64,000 nucleotides of DNA from Streptomyces sp. NBC_01669 (lineage in GTDB: Bacteria > Actinomycetota > Actinomycetes > Streptomycetales > Streptomycetaceae), in the NCBI RefSeq assembly GCF_026339735.1, contig NZ_JAPEQG010000001.1, forward strand, positions 4,650,001 through 4,714,000, read 5' to 3'. The notes under the pieces are model-generated. The model was not told where the DNA came from. It searched no databases and saw only the letters and a list, made by a program, of their open reading frames with translations. The position numbers and the translations under genes are program-made. Shown here piece by piece: positions 35,457 through 44,661 of this stretch. The first letter of the stretch is position 1. Every line of letters begins with the position of its first letter.

Positions 35457-35903
35457 TTAGGCAGCAACGACCTCGATGCCGAGCTTCGCCGCAACCTCGG
35501 GGTGCAGACGCACGGACACCTGGTGCCCGCCGAGCGTCTTGATCGGCGAGCCGAGCTCGACGCGACGCTTGTCGACGTCCGGGCCACCGGCAGCCTTGAT
35601 CGCCGAAGCGATGTCGGCCGGGGTGACGGAGCCGAAGAGACGGCCGGCGTCGCCGGAGCGAACGGCCAGACGAACCTTCACGGCCTCAAGCTTGGCCTTG
35701 ATCTCGTTGGCCTGCTCGATCGTCGCGATCTCGTGGATCTTGCGGGCGCGGCGGATCTGCGCCACGTCCTTCTCGCCACCCTTGGTCCAGCGGATGGCAA
35801 AGCCACGCGGAACCAGGTAGTTACGGGCGTACCCGTCCTTGACGTCGACGACGTCGCCGGCAGCGCCGAGGCCAGAGACCTCGTGGGTGAGGATGATCTT
35901 CAT
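35457..35903 (-). CDS. rplI: Ribosomal protein bL9
   Basis: 50S subunit protein L9, 148 aa, MKIILTHEVSGLGAAGDVVDVKDGYARN. The N-domain signature GxxGDVVxVKDGYARNYLVPRGFA is complete, followed by the connecting helix and C-domain. Last gene of rpsF-ssb-rpsR-rplI, 18 nt after rpsR, ending in the strong terminator at 35403-35432. Confidence 0.98.
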   Translation of the reverse strand: MKIILTHEVSGLGAAGDVVDVKDGYARNYLVPRGFAIRWTKGGEKDVAQIRRARKIHEIATIEQANEIKAKLEAVKVRLAVRSGDAGRLFGSVTPADIASAIKAAGGPDVDKRRVELGSPIKTLGGHQVSVRLHPEVAAKLGIEVVAA

Positions 35904-35921
35904 TATTCGGTCACCCTTCCC

Positions 35922-36158
35922 TTATCGCGCGGTGGACGTGTAGGGCAGCAGCGCCATCTCACGGCTGTTCTTGACTGCCGTGGCGACGTCACGCTGGTGC
36001 TGCGTGCAGTTGCCGGTTACGCGGCGGGCACGGATCTTGCCGCGGTCGGAAATGAACTTCCGCAGCATGTTCGTGTCCTTGTAGTCCACGTACTGGGTCT
36101 TGTCCTTGCAGAAAGCGCAGACCTTCTTCTTAGGCTTGCGCACAGGCGGCTTCGCCAT
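35922..36158 (-). CDS. rpsR: Ribosomal protein bS18
   Basis: 30S subunit protein S18, 78 aa, MAKPPVRKPKKKVCAFCKDKTQYVDYKD. It retains C-x2-C (CAFC), the zinc-type form, as opposed to the C-minus paralogue that streptomycetes use under zinc limitation. It lies between ssb and rplI, 43 nt after ssb. Confidence 0.98.
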   Translation of the reverse strand: MAKPPVRKPKKKVCAFCKDKTQYVDYKDTNMLRKFISDRGKIRARRVTGNCTQHQRDVATAVKNSREMALLPYTSTAR

Positions 36159-36201
36159 GGTGTTTCTCCTGTGTGATCAAGAAGTGGGGGTACGAGCTGC
36201 C

Positions 36202-36777
36202 CTAGAAGGGAGGCTCGTCCGAGTAGCCGCCGCCGGAACCGCCGGAGCTTCCGCCCCAACCGCCTCCGCCGCCCTGCTGACCCCCGCCTTGCTGGCCGCC
36301 GGCCGGCGCGCTGGTGGCCCACGGGTCGTCGGCGGGAGCACCGCCGCCGCCCTGCTGGCCGCCGCCACCGGGACCGCCGCCCCAGTTGCCGCCGCCCTGC
36401 TGGCCACCGCGACCGGTGGTCTTGGTGACCTTGGCCGTGGCGCTCTTGAGACTGGGGCCGACTTCCTCGACGTCCAGCTCATAGACCGTGCGCTTCACGC
36501 CTTCGCGGTCTTCGTACGACCGCTGCTTCAGCCGGCCCTGCACGACAACGCGCATGCCTCGCTGGAGCGACTCGGCGACGTTCTCCGCCGCCTGCCGCCA
36601 GACCGAGCAGGTGAGGAACAGGCCTTCGCCGTCCTTCCACTCATTGGTCTGCCGGTCGAAGATGCGGGGAGTGGACGCGACACGGAACTTCGCGACCGCC
36701 GCACCGGACGGGGTGAAGCGCAGCTCGGGGTCGTCGACGAGATTGCCGACGACCGTGATGACGGTCTCGCCTGCCAT
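36202..36777 (-). CDS. ssb: Single-stranded DNA-binding protein SSB
   Basis: 191 aa, MAGETVITVVGNLVDDPELRFTPSG. The OB-fold spans residues 1-110, followed by a Gly/Gln-rich flexible linker with repeated GGxxGGGG units, and the acidic tip DEPPF that docks partner proteins. Essential for replication and repair. It lies 74 nt downstream of rpsF in the conserved operon; there is no SsbB paralogue in this window. Confidence 0.98.
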   Translation of the reverse strand: MAGETVITVVGNLVDDPELRFTPSGAAVAKFRVASTPRIFDRQTNEWKDGEGLFLTCSVWRQAAENVAESLQRGMRVVVQGRLKQRSYEDREGVKRTVYELDVEEVGPSLKSATAKVTKTTGRGGQQGGGNWGGGPGGGGQQGGGGAPADDPWATSAPAGGQQGGGQQGGGGGWGGSSGGSGGGYSDEPPF

Positions 36778-36851
36778 GGGTGAACCTCTCGGCGGGGATT
36801 GCTTCTGGCTGCTTGCTGCTACTCGAACCCGATGACCGCTGAGCTAGATGC

Positions 36852-37142
36852 TCAGTGGATCTCGGGACGGAGGACCTTGGTCCGGAGGACCGACTCGTTC
36901 AGGTTCATCTGGCGGTCGAGCTCCTTGACGACCGCAGGCTCGGCCTGCAGGTCGATGACCGAGTAGATGCCCTCGGGCTTCTTCTTGATCTCGTAAGCGA
37001 GACGACGACGGCCCCAGGTGTCGACCTTCTCAACCTTTCCGTTGCCCTCACGGACGACGGAGAGGAAGTTCTCGATCAGCGGGGAGACAGCGCGCTCCTC
37101 GAGATCGGGGTCGAGGATGACCATCACCTCGTAGTGACGCAT
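36852..37142 (-). CDS. rpsF: Ribosomal protein bS6
   Basis: 30S subunit protein S6, 96 aa from the ATG at 37142 (MRHYEVMVILDPDLEERAV), with the strong site AAAGGAGGTGGG upstream. The frame stays open to 37436 only because of GC content. Motifs GRRRLAYEIKKKPEGIY and LNESVLRTKVLRPE are typical. First gene of the operon, whose promoter lies in the divergent gap before 37419. Confidence 0.97.
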   Translation of the reverse strand: MRHYEVMVILDPDLEERAVSPLIENFLSVVREGNGKVEKVDTWGRRRLAYEIKKKPEGIYSVIDLQAEPAVVKELDRQMNLNESVLRTKVLRPEIH

Positions 37143-37418
37143 GTGGAACCCACCTCCTTTGGACTCAGCGGCCACGGTCGTTCCGTGGCAGGAGGGTCGT
37201 GATGCGTAAGCAACAGTGTCTCCGAGTAAAACAGCCGCCACTGACAATGCCCTCTTCTGAGGAGGGCTGCCGTGCTGGCCTGGGCAGACACCGGTGCAGA
37301 CCGTACAGAGTACCCGCACACCGGCTTCCGGTTGAAATCCGGTGCTCAGGAGACGCAATCTGTACACATCGGGTGTGAGCGGCGCCACGAGGCGCCCCTT
37401 TCGGCCAGGAGGTACTCC

Positions 37419-37730
37419 ATGGCACAGACAACGCAAACCCGCCGCCCCGCCGTTTCCCTACTCGCCACGGACGGCAGGCCCCATCCGCTCCAGGACACTC
37501 TGGTGGCGGTAACCGTGGTCCTCGGTCTTATCGCCTTCGTGACGGCGATGTTCCACAGCCTGCATCTGATCAGCTCGTGGACCGGACTCATCGGGATCCT
37601 CACGGGTGCATACGGGCAGTACATCTCGGCGACCACGCGCGAGAGGTTCCCGCTGATCCTCGGTATAGGCGCGTCCGCCATCGGGTTCTACCTGGGTATG
37701 GCCCACGGGGGCCTCTTCGGCGGCCTGTAG
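37419..37730 (+). CDS. Small integral membrane protein
   Basis: 103 aa from the ATG at 37419 (MAQTTQTRRPAVSLLATDGRPH), with CCAGGAGG upstream. Three hydrophobic segments: DTLVAVTVVLGLIAFVTAM, SSWTGLIGILTGAYGQYI and FPLILGIGASAIGFYLGMAHGG. Conserved in Streptomyces beside rpsF and femX, without known function. Confidence 0.9.
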   Translation: MAQTTQTRRPAVSLLATDGRPHPLQDTLVAVTVVLGLIAFVTAMFHSLHLISSWTGLIGILTGAYGQYISATTRERFPLILGIGASAIGFYLGMAHGGLFGGL

Positions 37731-37753
37731 CCACGCCTGTCCCGGACACCTCC

Positions 37754-37775
37754 GGACCGCCGGTCCCGGCGGTCC
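37754..37775 (+). terminator. Short terminator hairpin
   Basis: GGACCGCC (37754-37761) and GGCGGTCC (37768-37775) with a 6-nt loop, 24 nt after the small membrane protein gene. Confidence 0.6.
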
Positions 37776-37947
37776 ACCCGCATCCCGTCAGGGGGTCGTA
37801 CAGGCCCCCGGGGGGCGGACAGCCGGGACCCACCTGGCCGACAAGGTCCGACAGGGCCAGCCGACGCGCTCCCCGGTCGCAGTAGGCTTCGGCGCGAGAG
37901 CCGGAGCCCCTGACCGATGGGGACACACCTGCCGAGGAGCGCCCCGC

Positions 37948-39066
37948 ATGAGCCTGACCCTGAGGACCATCAGCCGAGAGCAGCATCTGGCGTACATCCA
38001 GAGTCTGCCGTCGGCCAGTCACTGCCAGGTCCCGGCGTGGGCTGATGTGAAGACCGAATGGCGCTCGGAGAACCTTGGCTGGTTCGACAAGAGCGGCGAG
38101 ATCGTGGGCGCCGCCCTGGTGCTGTACCGCCAACTCCCGAAGATCAAGCGGTATCTCGCCTACCTCCCCGAGGGCCCGGTCATCAACTGGTATGCGCCGA
38201 ATCTCAATGACTGGCTGCAGCCGATGCTCGCGCACCTCAAGCAACAGGGTGCCTTCTCGGTGAAGATGGGTCCGCCGGTCGTCATCCGCCGCTGGGACGC
38301 AGCCGCCATCAAGTCCGGTATTCAGGACCCCGACGTGAAGCGCCTGCGCGACGTCGAGGCCACGCACATCGAGCCGCGTGCCTTCGAAGTCGCGGACCGG
38401 CTGCGGAAGATGGGCTGGCAGCAAGGCGAGGACGGTGGCGCCGGCTTCGGCGACGTTCAGCCGCGCTACGTCTTCCAGGTGCCGCTGGCGAACCGCTCGC
38501 TCGAAGACGTCCTCAAGGGCTTCAACCAGCTGTGGCGGCGCAACATCAAGAAGGCCGAGAAGGCCGGCGTCGAAGTGGTCCAGGGCAGTTACGAGGACCT
38601 CGCCGAATGGCAGCGGCTGTACGAGATCACCGCCGTGCGCGACCACTTCAGGCCGCGTCCCCTCTCCTACTTCCAGCGCATGTGGACCGTCCTCAACTCC
38701 GAGGACCCCAACCGCATGCGGCTGTATTTCGCGCGCCACAACGGGGTGAACCTCTCCGCGGCGACGATGCTCGTCGTCGGTGGGCACGTCTGGTACTCCT
38801 ACGGCGCATCCGACAACATCGGACGCGAGGTACGGCCCTCGAACGCCATGCAGTGGCGGATGCTGCGCGACTCCTACGCGATGGGCGCCACCGTCTACGA
38901 CCTGCGCGGCATCAGCGACTCGCTCGACGAGACCGACCACCTCTTCGGCCTGATCCAGTTCAAGGTCGGCACCGGTGGCGAAGCCGTCGAGTACGTCGGT
39001 GAGTGGGACTTCCCGCTCAACAAGCTGCTGCACAAGGCGCTGGACATGTATATGTCGCGCCGCTGA
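37948..39066 (+). CDS. femX: FemX-type peptidoglycan bridge aminoacyltransferase
   Basis: 372 aa, MSLTLRTISREQHLAYIQSLPSASHCQVPAW. FemA/B/X family, with two GNAT-like subdomains: YLPEGPVINW, MGPPVVIRRWD, GFNQLWRRNIKKAEKAGVEV, then RMRLYFARHNGVNLSAATMLV and NAMQWRMLRDSYAMGATVYDLRGIS. In S. coelicolor, FemX adds the glycine to LL-diaminopimelate of the peptidoglycan precursor, using glycyl-tRNA, and is required for growth. It lies 109 nt before an alanine-racemase-like gene on the same strand, suggesting a shared wall-precursor role. Confidence 0.95.
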   Translation: MSLTLRTISREQHLAYIQSLPSASHCQVPAWADVKTEWRSENLGWFDKSGEIVGAALVLYRQLPKIKRYLAYLPEGPVINWYAPNLNDWLQPMLAHLKQQGAFSVKMGPPVVIRRWDAAAIKSGIQDPDVKRLRDVEATHIEPRAFEVADRLRKMGWQQGEDGGAGFGDVQPRYVFQVPLANRSLEDVLKGFNQLWRRNIKKAEKAGVEVVQGSYEDLAEWQRLYEITAVRDHFRPRPLSYFQRMWTVLNSEDPNRMRLYFARHNGVNLSAATMLVVGGHVWYSYGASDNIGREVRPSNAMQWRMLRDSYAMGATVYDLRGISDSLDETDHLFGLIQFKVGTGGEAVEYVGEWDFPLNKLLHKALDMYMSRR

Positions 39067-39175
39067 CGAAACCGGCTTCATTCGTTTCAATAAGCACGTC
39101 GGGTGCTTCAGGCACTCCATCAAGCTCTGCATACCTCTGATACACCGCAGCCACCAGAAAGGTTCCGGACCGGCC

Positions 39176-40207
39176 ATGGCGCTCTCCCTCTACGTCGACA
39201 CCGCGCGCTGGCGGGCGCACCAGAAATCCGTCCTCGACCAGTTCCCCGGGCTCGTCCCGGTCTGCAAGGGCAACGGATACGGCTTCGGTCACGAGCGACT
39301 CGCGGACGAGGCGATCCGCTTCGGCTCCGACACACTCGCCGTCGGCACCACCTACGAGGCAGCCCGCATAAAGGACTGGTTCAGCGGCGATCTGCTGGTC
39401 CTCACCCCGTTCCGGCGGGGTGAGGAGCCCGTGCCGCTGCCCGACCGCGTCATCCGGTCGGTCTCCTCCGTGGACGGCGTGCACGCGCTGGTGGGCGCCC
39501 GGGTCGTCATCGAGTGCATGAGCTCGATGAAGCGTCACGGCGTCAAGGAGGAGGAGCTGGGTCAGCTGCACGCCGCCATCGAGGACGTGCGTCTCGAAGG
39601 CTTCGCGCTGCACCTGCCGCTGGACCGCACCGACGGCTCGGACGCGGTCGAGGAGGTCATCGGCTGGATGGACCGCCTCCGCGCCGCCCGGCTGCCGCTG
39701 CACACCATGTTCGTCAGCCATCTGCGCGCCGAGGAACAGGCCCGGCTGCAGCAGCAGTTCCCGCAGACCCGCTTCCGCGCCCGGATCGGCACACGGCTGT
39801 GGCTCGGCGACCACGACGCGACGGAGTACCGGGGGGCCGTCCTCGACGTCACGCGCGTCGCCAAGGGCGACCGTTTCGGCTACCGCCAGCAGAAGGCCGC
39901 CTCCGACGGCTGGCTGGTGGTCGTCGCCGGCGGCACGTCGCACGGCGTGGGCCTGGAGGCCCCGAAGGCGCTGCACGGCGTGATGCCGCGCGCCAAGGGC
40001 GTCGCCCGCGCGGGCCTGGCCACCGTCAACCGGAATCTGTCGCCCTTCGTCTGGGCGGGCAAGCAGCGCTGGTTCGCCGAGCCGCCCCACATGCAGGTGT
40101 CGATCCTGTTCGTGCCCGCGGACGCACAGGAACCGAAGGTCGGCGACGAGCTGGTGGCCCATCTGCGCCACACGACCACCCAGTTCGACCGCCTCGTCGA
40201 CCGCTGA
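39176..40207 (+). CDS. Alanine-racemase-like PLP protein (divergent)
   Basis: 343 aa from the ATG at 39176 (MALSLYVDTARWRAHQKSVLDQFPG). The N-terminal TIM-barrel of alanine racemase is recognisable, with the PLP lysine in VCKGNGYGFGHERLA (K about 31). The C-terminal beta-domain keeps a GDRFGYRQ segment, where the second catalytic tyrosine should be, but lacks the racemase motifs GYADG and G-R-x-C-M-D. It is therefore a racemase relative of uncertain activity, not the main Alr. Conserved beside femX, so amino-acid or PLP handling for the wall bridge is an inference. Confidence 0.85.
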   Translation: MALSLYVDTARWRAHQKSVLDQFPGLVPVCKGNGYGFGHERLADEAIRFGSDTLAVGTTYEAARIKDWFSGDLLVLTPFRRGEEPVPLPDRVIRSVSSVDGVHALVGARVVIECMSSMKRHGVKEEELGQLHAAIEDVRLEGFALHLPLDRTDGSDAVEEVIGWMDRLRAARLPLHTMFVSHLRAEEQARLQQQFPQTRFRARIGTRLWLGDHDATEYRGAVLDVTRVAKGDRFGYRQQKAASDGWLVVVAGGTSHGVGLEAPKALHGVMPRAKGVARAGLATVNRNLSPFVWAGKQRWFAEPPHMQVSILFVPADAQEPKVGDELVAHLRHTTTQFDRLVDR

Positions 40208-40255
40208 GACACCGGGCCGGACGGCACGACGACCGGCCCCCACGACCGATGGGGC

Positions 40256-40296
40256 CAGGGCCTCGCCAAGGATTTCGCGCCCTTGACGAGGCCCTG
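40256..40296. terminator. Bidirectional terminator
   Basis: Arms 40256-40271 and 40281-40296, 16 bp with one mismatch and a 9-nt loop, between the convergent alanine-racemase-like and GT87-like genes. Confidence 0.85.
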
Positions 40297-40297
40297 T

Positions 40298-41824
40298 TCA
40301 GTCCGCGGCCGGTCCAGGTGGCCCTGTTCGGTCTGTGACCGGCCCGTGCGCCCCACCCCACTCCACCCGCGGCCCCTCGACTGCGGGTGCCGCGTGCCGC
40401 GGCGGATGCGCCGCCGCACGCCCGAGCACGAAGACGTCCTCGGCGCCGTCGAACACCCCGCCCGACGGATCGTCCGAACCGTCCCTGCGTACGACGTCCC
40501 GCTCCGGCATCAGAATGTCCCGTACGACGACGGCGCAGAGGTAGAGCGTGCCCAGCAGATGCAGGGCGATCGCCACCTGGTAGCCCTCCGTCGGCAGTCC
40601 CTGGTGCTTGTCGCCGCTCGTCGTGTACGCGAGGTACATCCAGATCCCGAGGAAGTACATGACCTCGCACGCCTGCCAGATCAGGAAGTCCCGCCACCGC
40701 GGCCTGGCCAGCGCGGCAAGGGGGATCAGCCACAGCACGTACTGCGGCGAGTAGACCTTGTTGGTGAGAATGAACGCCGCGACGACAAGAAGGACCAGCT
40801 GGGCGAAGCGGGGCCGGCGCGGGGCCATCAGCGTCAGCACCAGGATGCATGCGCAGAGGAAGAGCGTCAGCAGCGTCGATACGGTGTTCACCGTGCCGAC
40901 CGGGATGGAAATGCCGGTGCGCTGCGAGATGATCAGCCAGAACGACCCGAAGTCGAGCGGCCGGTCGTGGCTGAACGTGTAGAACTTCTTCCACCCCTCG
41001 GGCGCGAACACCATCACCGGCAGGTTCACCACCAGCCATGATGCGGCCGCGCCGAGTGTCGCCACGAAGAACTCCCGCCATTTGCCTGCCCGCCAGCTGA
41101 GCACGAAGACTGCCCCCAGCAGGAATACGGGATAGAGCTTCGCGGCCGTGGCGAGGCCGATGAGGATACCGAACGCCAGCGTCCGCTGCCGGGACCACAT
41201 GAGCATCGCCGCAGCTGTCAGCGCGACGGCCAGCAGGTCCCAGTTGATCGTCGCGGTGAGCGCAAAGGCGGGCGCGAGGGCGACCAGCAGTCCGTCCCAC
41301 GGACGGCGCCGGTGGGTACGGGCGACACACACCGCCATGACCGAGGTGCAGATCAACAGCATGCCCGCGTTGACCATCCAGTACATCTGCTCGCGGTACT
41401 GGATGGCGCCACCGGGCGTCAGCCAGGCCGCGACCTGCATGAACGCCCCGGTCAGGACGGGGTACTCCAGGTACTGCATGTCGCCGCTCAGCCGGTCGAA
41501 GTACGGCACAAGACCGTCCGCGAAACCACGTCCGACGAAGAGGTGCGGAATGTCGGAGTAGCAGGCATGCGTGTACTGCGAGCTGGCGCCCCTGAACCAC
41601 GCCCAGTTGTAACAGGGCGCTTTCTGCACCATGCCGAGCGCGAACATGCCGATCGCCACCAGGGCGACGACACGCACAGGCGTGAGGGGGCCGGAGCCGA
41701 GCCGCGCCCAGCGCCCCGACCGCCCGCCGATCAGCTCGCTGCCGGCCGCGGCGATCTCGTCCTGGTGCGTGGGCCGAACGACGGGCCGTTCCTGGTGCAC
41801 GCTCGTGTCTTCTGCGCTTGGCAT
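40298..41824 (-). CDS. Polytopic membrane protein, GT87-like glycosyltransferase
   Basis: 508 aa from the ATG at 41824 (MPSAEDTSVHQERPVV); an ATG three codons earlier (41833) is possible, but AGGA is better placed for 41824. About ten to eleven membrane helices with extracytoplasmic loops (KAPCYNWAWFRGASSQYTHACYSDIPHLF, LEYPVLTGAFMQVAAW). The pattern resembles GT-C fold polyprenyl-phosphate mannosyltransferases of the GT87/DUF2029 group of actinobacteria. It lies beside the class A PBP gene and is conserved there. Donor and acceptor are unknown. Confidence 0.88.
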   Translation of the reverse strand: MPSAEDTSVHQERPVVRPTHQDEIAAAGSELIGGRSGRWARLGSGPLTPVRVVALVAIGMFALGMVQKAPCYNWAWFRGASSQYTHACYSDIPHLFVGRGFADGLVPYFDRLSGDMQYLEYPVLTGAFMQVAAWLTPGGAIQYREQMYWMVNAGMLLICTSVMAVCVARTHRRRPWDGLLVALAPAFALTATINWDLLAVALTAAAMLMWSRQRTLAFGILIGLATAAKLYPVFLLGAVFVLSWRAGKWREFFVATLGAAASWLVVNLPVMVFAPEGWKKFYTFSHDRPLDFGSFWLIISQRTGISIPVGTVNTVSTLLTLFLCACILVLTLMAPRRPRFAQLVLLVVAAFILTNKVYSPQYVLWLIPLAALARPRWRDFLIWQACEVMYFLGIWMYLAYTTSGDKHQGLPTEGYQVAIALHLLGTLYLCAVVVRDILMPERDVVRRDGSDDPSGGVFDGAEDVFVLGRAAAHPPRHAAPAVEGPRVEWGGAHGPVTDRTGPPGPAAD

Positions 41825-41859
41825 GCCGCACATCCTGCCGTACGGGGCTGTGGAAACGG

Positions 41860-41895
41860 CGAGGGCCGCCGCACCGAGTGGTGCGGCGGCCCTCG
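41860..41895 (-). terminator. Terminator of the class A PBP gene
   Basis: Perfect 16-bp arms 41860-41875 and 41880-41895 with loop GAGT, 43 nt after the PBP stop. Confidence 0.9.
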
Positions 41896-41937
41896 TGGCT
41901 TTCTTCCGGCTGCGCCTATGGGCCGGCCCTTCGGTCG

Positions 41938-44661
41938 CTATCCGGTCGGACCTCCGAAGAAACCGCCATTGCCGTTCCCGTTGCCGTTCCCGTTGCCCCC
42001 GCCACCTGACGAGGTCCCCGGAGACGTAGTCCCGTCCGTCGGAGTGGGAGATCCGCCTCCGCCGCTACCGGCTGAGTTACCGCCGTTGTTGCCTCCGTTG
42101 CTGTTCTGGCAGTTCCAGTCCCACGCCCCGCAGCTGCCGCTCGGGTCGGGCGTGGGGGAGGAGGGAGTCATCGAAGGAGTCGTGGACGGCCTACCGGAGG
42201 GGGTCTGCGACGGCACGATGCTCGGCGTCGGCGACGGGCTCTTCGCGCCGCCCCCGTAGACCGTGTCGCCCCACGGCTCCGGCTTCGGGAAGGTCAGGAC
42301 GTCCGTCCCCTTCAGCGCGTCGGCCATGTAGTCGTGCCAGATCTGGGCCGGGAACGAGGCACCGTGGATCGTCTGCTCGCCACCCGTGCCGTACATCTTC
42401 TCGAACTTACGGTTCTTGTGCTTCTCGTTGTCGTCCAGCCGGTACATGCTGATGGCGGTCGACAGCTGCGGGGTGTACCCCACGAACCAGGCGGACTTGT
42501 TGTCGTCCGTCGTACCCGTCTTGCCCGCGACATCACGGCCGGGGAGCTGGGCAGGTGTGCCGGTCCCGTGCTCGACGACGTTCTTCAGGACGTCGGTGAC
42601 ATTGTCGGCTACGGCGTCGGGGAAGGCGCGCTTGCTGGCCTTCTTGTGCTGATAGATGATTTCGCCGCGGTACTTGGCCTGGCTGACGGAATAGGGGTCG
42701 TTCTGCATACCGCTGGTGGCAAAGGTTCCGTATGCCCCCGCCATGCGGATCGCGCTGGGCTGTGACGTACCGATGGAGAACGACGGAACTGTCGAATCGG
42801 CCATGGATTTGTCGTCGCGCAGGCCTGCGGCGACGGCGACGTCCTTCACCTTGTCGGTGCCGACGTCCATACCGAGCTGGACATACGGGGAGTTGGCAGA
42901 ATGCTGCATGGCCTCGCGAAGGGTGATGTTCCCCCTCGACTCATGGCCGTCGTTGGTCTGCAGCCACTCCTTGCCGTTCTCGTCCATCCAGATCTCGCCG
43001 TTGTACTTCTTGATCTTCAGCTTGTCGTCGGCGTTGTAGATGCTCTTCGGGGAGACCTTCGTACGCTCCGACTCCCCCTGATCCGGCGGGCCGGCCGGAT
43101 CGCGCTTGCCGTACTCCATCGCCGCAGCCAGCACGAACGGCTTGAAGGTAGAACCGACCTGCGCACCAGTGGTGTCGGCGTTGTTCGTGTAGTGCGTCGT
43201 CGCGTCCTGACCACCGTAGATCGCCCGGATGGCGCCGGTATGCGGATCCACCGACGCGCCACCGAACTGGACGTGCGTGTCCGTCCTGGGGCGCTGCTTT
43301 GGTTTGATCTTGTTGTCGTAGACCTTCTTGACCGCGTCCTTGAGCTTGTTGACCTTGTTCTGGTCGAAGGTGGTGTGGATCTCGTAGCCGCCCCGGGCAA
43401 GTTTTTCGGGTGTGACCTTCGGGTTGTTGTTGAGGAAGTTCGTCCTGGCGAGACTCACCAGATAACCGATCTGACCGCCCAGCTGCGCGTCCTTCGTCGG
43501 CGCCTTCGGCATGGGGAACTTCGTGTACTTGGCCCGCTCCTCCTTGGTCATCCGGCCGTCCTTCACCTCCTCGTCGAGAATCCAGCGCCAGCGTGTCTCC
43601 GCCCGGTCCTTGTTCTTCTCGGCAGTCGCCTGCACGCGGTCGATCTCGGGAGCACCGGCCGGGTCGTAATAGGTCGCGCCCTTGAGCAGGGTGGCCAGGA
43701 AGGCACACTGGCTCGGATTGAGCTTGCTGGCGTCCGTGCCGTAGTACGTACGAGCCGCGGCCTGAAGCCCCGATGCACCTCGCCCGTAGTACGAGATGTT
43801 CAGATAGCCGGCCATGATCTTCTGCTTGGACTCCGTCTTGCCGACCTTGAGCGTGATGAAGAGCTCTTCGAACTTCCGGCTCAGGGTCTGCTCCTGAGAG
43901 AGACGCGAGTTCTTCACATACTGCTGGGTGATCGTCGAGCCGCCCTGGGTCTCACCGCCCTTGGCCATGTTGTAGAAGGCCCGGGCGATACCCATGGGAT
44001 CGATGCCCTGATCAGTCTCGAACGACTTGTTCTCCGCCGAGATGACAGCGTTCCGCATGGCCTCGGGGATCTGGGCATAGCTGATCTCCTGGCGGTTGGC
44101 GGCGCCGCCCGTGGCGATCATCTGGGTGTTGTTCGCCCAGTAATAGACGTTGTTCTGTGCACGCGCGGTGTCCTTCACCTTGGGCGTTGCGACCATCGCG
44201 TACGCGAGACCAGCGAGGCCCATGAGGAGACCGAGGAAGCCGATACACAGGCTGGAGACCAGCTTCCAGGACGGCACCCAGCGCCGCACTCCGTACTTGC
44301 CGGCGCGCGGGTAGTCGATGAAGCGCTTCTTCACGGGACGCTGATTCCCGCGCCCGCGGCCCCGGCCGGGGCCCTCGTACCCCTCGCCACCACCACCGCG
44401 GCGTCGGCCACCCCCGCCGCCATGACCCGCGCCACCACCTCCCTCGGCGGCACGCCGGCTTCCGCTTCCCCGCTGGGCGGCTCGTCTGGCCGCGGCACGC
44501 CCGCCGTACGGACTCTCGTCGCCGTACGAACCGGAAGGTGACTCATTAGTTACTCCGCGTGACGGGGCCGTGCGGCGCCCTGAGGACTGCTGGGCGGCTC
44601 GTCTGGCCGCGGCACGCCCGCCACCTTGCGGTTGCTGCATCTTGCGACGGTGCTCGCTCAT
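41938..44661 (-). CDS. Class A penicillin-binding protein (transglycosylase/transpeptidase)
   Basis: Bifunctional peptidoglycan synthase, 907 aa, MSEHRRKMQQPQGGGRAAARRA. A cytosolic basic Arg/Gly/Ala tail (1-125) precedes one membrane helix (about 132-155). GT51 glycosyltransferase motifs: SAENKSFETDQGIDPMGIARAF and GGSTITQQYVKN. Transpeptidase motifs: STFK (about residue 503), SAN in HSANSPYVQLG, and KTGT in AGKTGTTDDNKSAW. The C-terminal 85 residues are Ser/Pro/Thr then Gly/Asn-rich and extracellular. The tail contains GGRAAARRAAQ twice, encoded by a 34-bp identical DNA repeat. An upstream operator for PadR (44967-44989) is shared by the divergent regulator gene. Confidence 0.97.
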   Translation of the reverse strand: MSEHRRKMQQPQGGGRAAARRAAQQSSGRRTAPSRGVTNESPSGSYGDESPYGGRAAARRAAQRGSGSRRAAEGGGGAGHGGGGGRRRGGGGEGYEGPGRGRGRGNQRPVKKRFIDYPRAGKYGVRRWVPSWKLVSSLCIGFLGLLMGLAGLAYAMVATPKVKDTARAQNNVYYWANNTQMIATGGAANRQEISYAQIPEAMRNAVISAENKSFETDQGIDPMGIARAFYNMAKGGETQGGSTITQQYVKNSRLSQEQTLSRKFEELFITLKVGKTESKQKIMAGYLNISYYGRGASGLQAAARTYYGTDASKLNPSQCAFLATLLKGATYYDPAGAPEIDRVQATAEKNKDRAETRWRWILDEEVKDGRMTKEERAKYTKFPMPKAPTKDAQLGGQIGYLVSLARTNFLNNNPKVTPEKLARGGYEIHTTFDQNKVNKLKDAVKKVYDNKIKPKQRPRTDTHVQFGGASVDPHTGAIRAIYGGQDATTHYTNNADTTGAQVGSTFKPFVLAAAMEYGKRDPAGPPDQGESERTKVSPKSIYNADDKLKIKKYNGEIWMDENGKEWLQTNDGHESRGNITLREAMQHSANSPYVQLGMDVGTDKVKDVAVAAGLRDDKSMADSTVPSFSIGTSQPSAIRMAGAYGTFATSGMQNDPYSVSQAKYRGEIIYQHKKASKRAFPDAVADNVTDVLKNVVEHGTGTPAQLPGRDVAGKTGTTDDNKSAWFVGYTPQLSTAISMYRLDDNEKHKNRKFEKMYGTGGEQTIHGASFPAQIWHDYMADALKGTDVLTFPKPEPWGDTVYGGGAKSPSPTPSIVPSQTPSGRPSTTPSMTPSSPTPDPSGSCGAWDWNCQNSNGGNNGGNSAGSGGGGSPTPTDGTTSPGTSSGGGGNGNGNGNGNGGFFGGPTG
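44472..44622. repeat. 34-bp identical direct repeats in the PBP 5' coding region
   Basis: The copies are 44472-44505 and 44589-44622, 117 bp apart, and encode GGRAAARRAAQQ-type sequence. In-frame expansion or deletion by recombination would change only the length of the cytosolic tail. Confidence 0.85.

Noticed and set aside
36783..36850. tRNA-like fragment (TAGCTCAG and GGTTCGAG on the minus strand) between ssb and rpsF
   Set aside because: D-loop and T-loop-like motifs are only about 15 nt apart, with no room for an anticodon arm and no acceptor stem. Probably chance.
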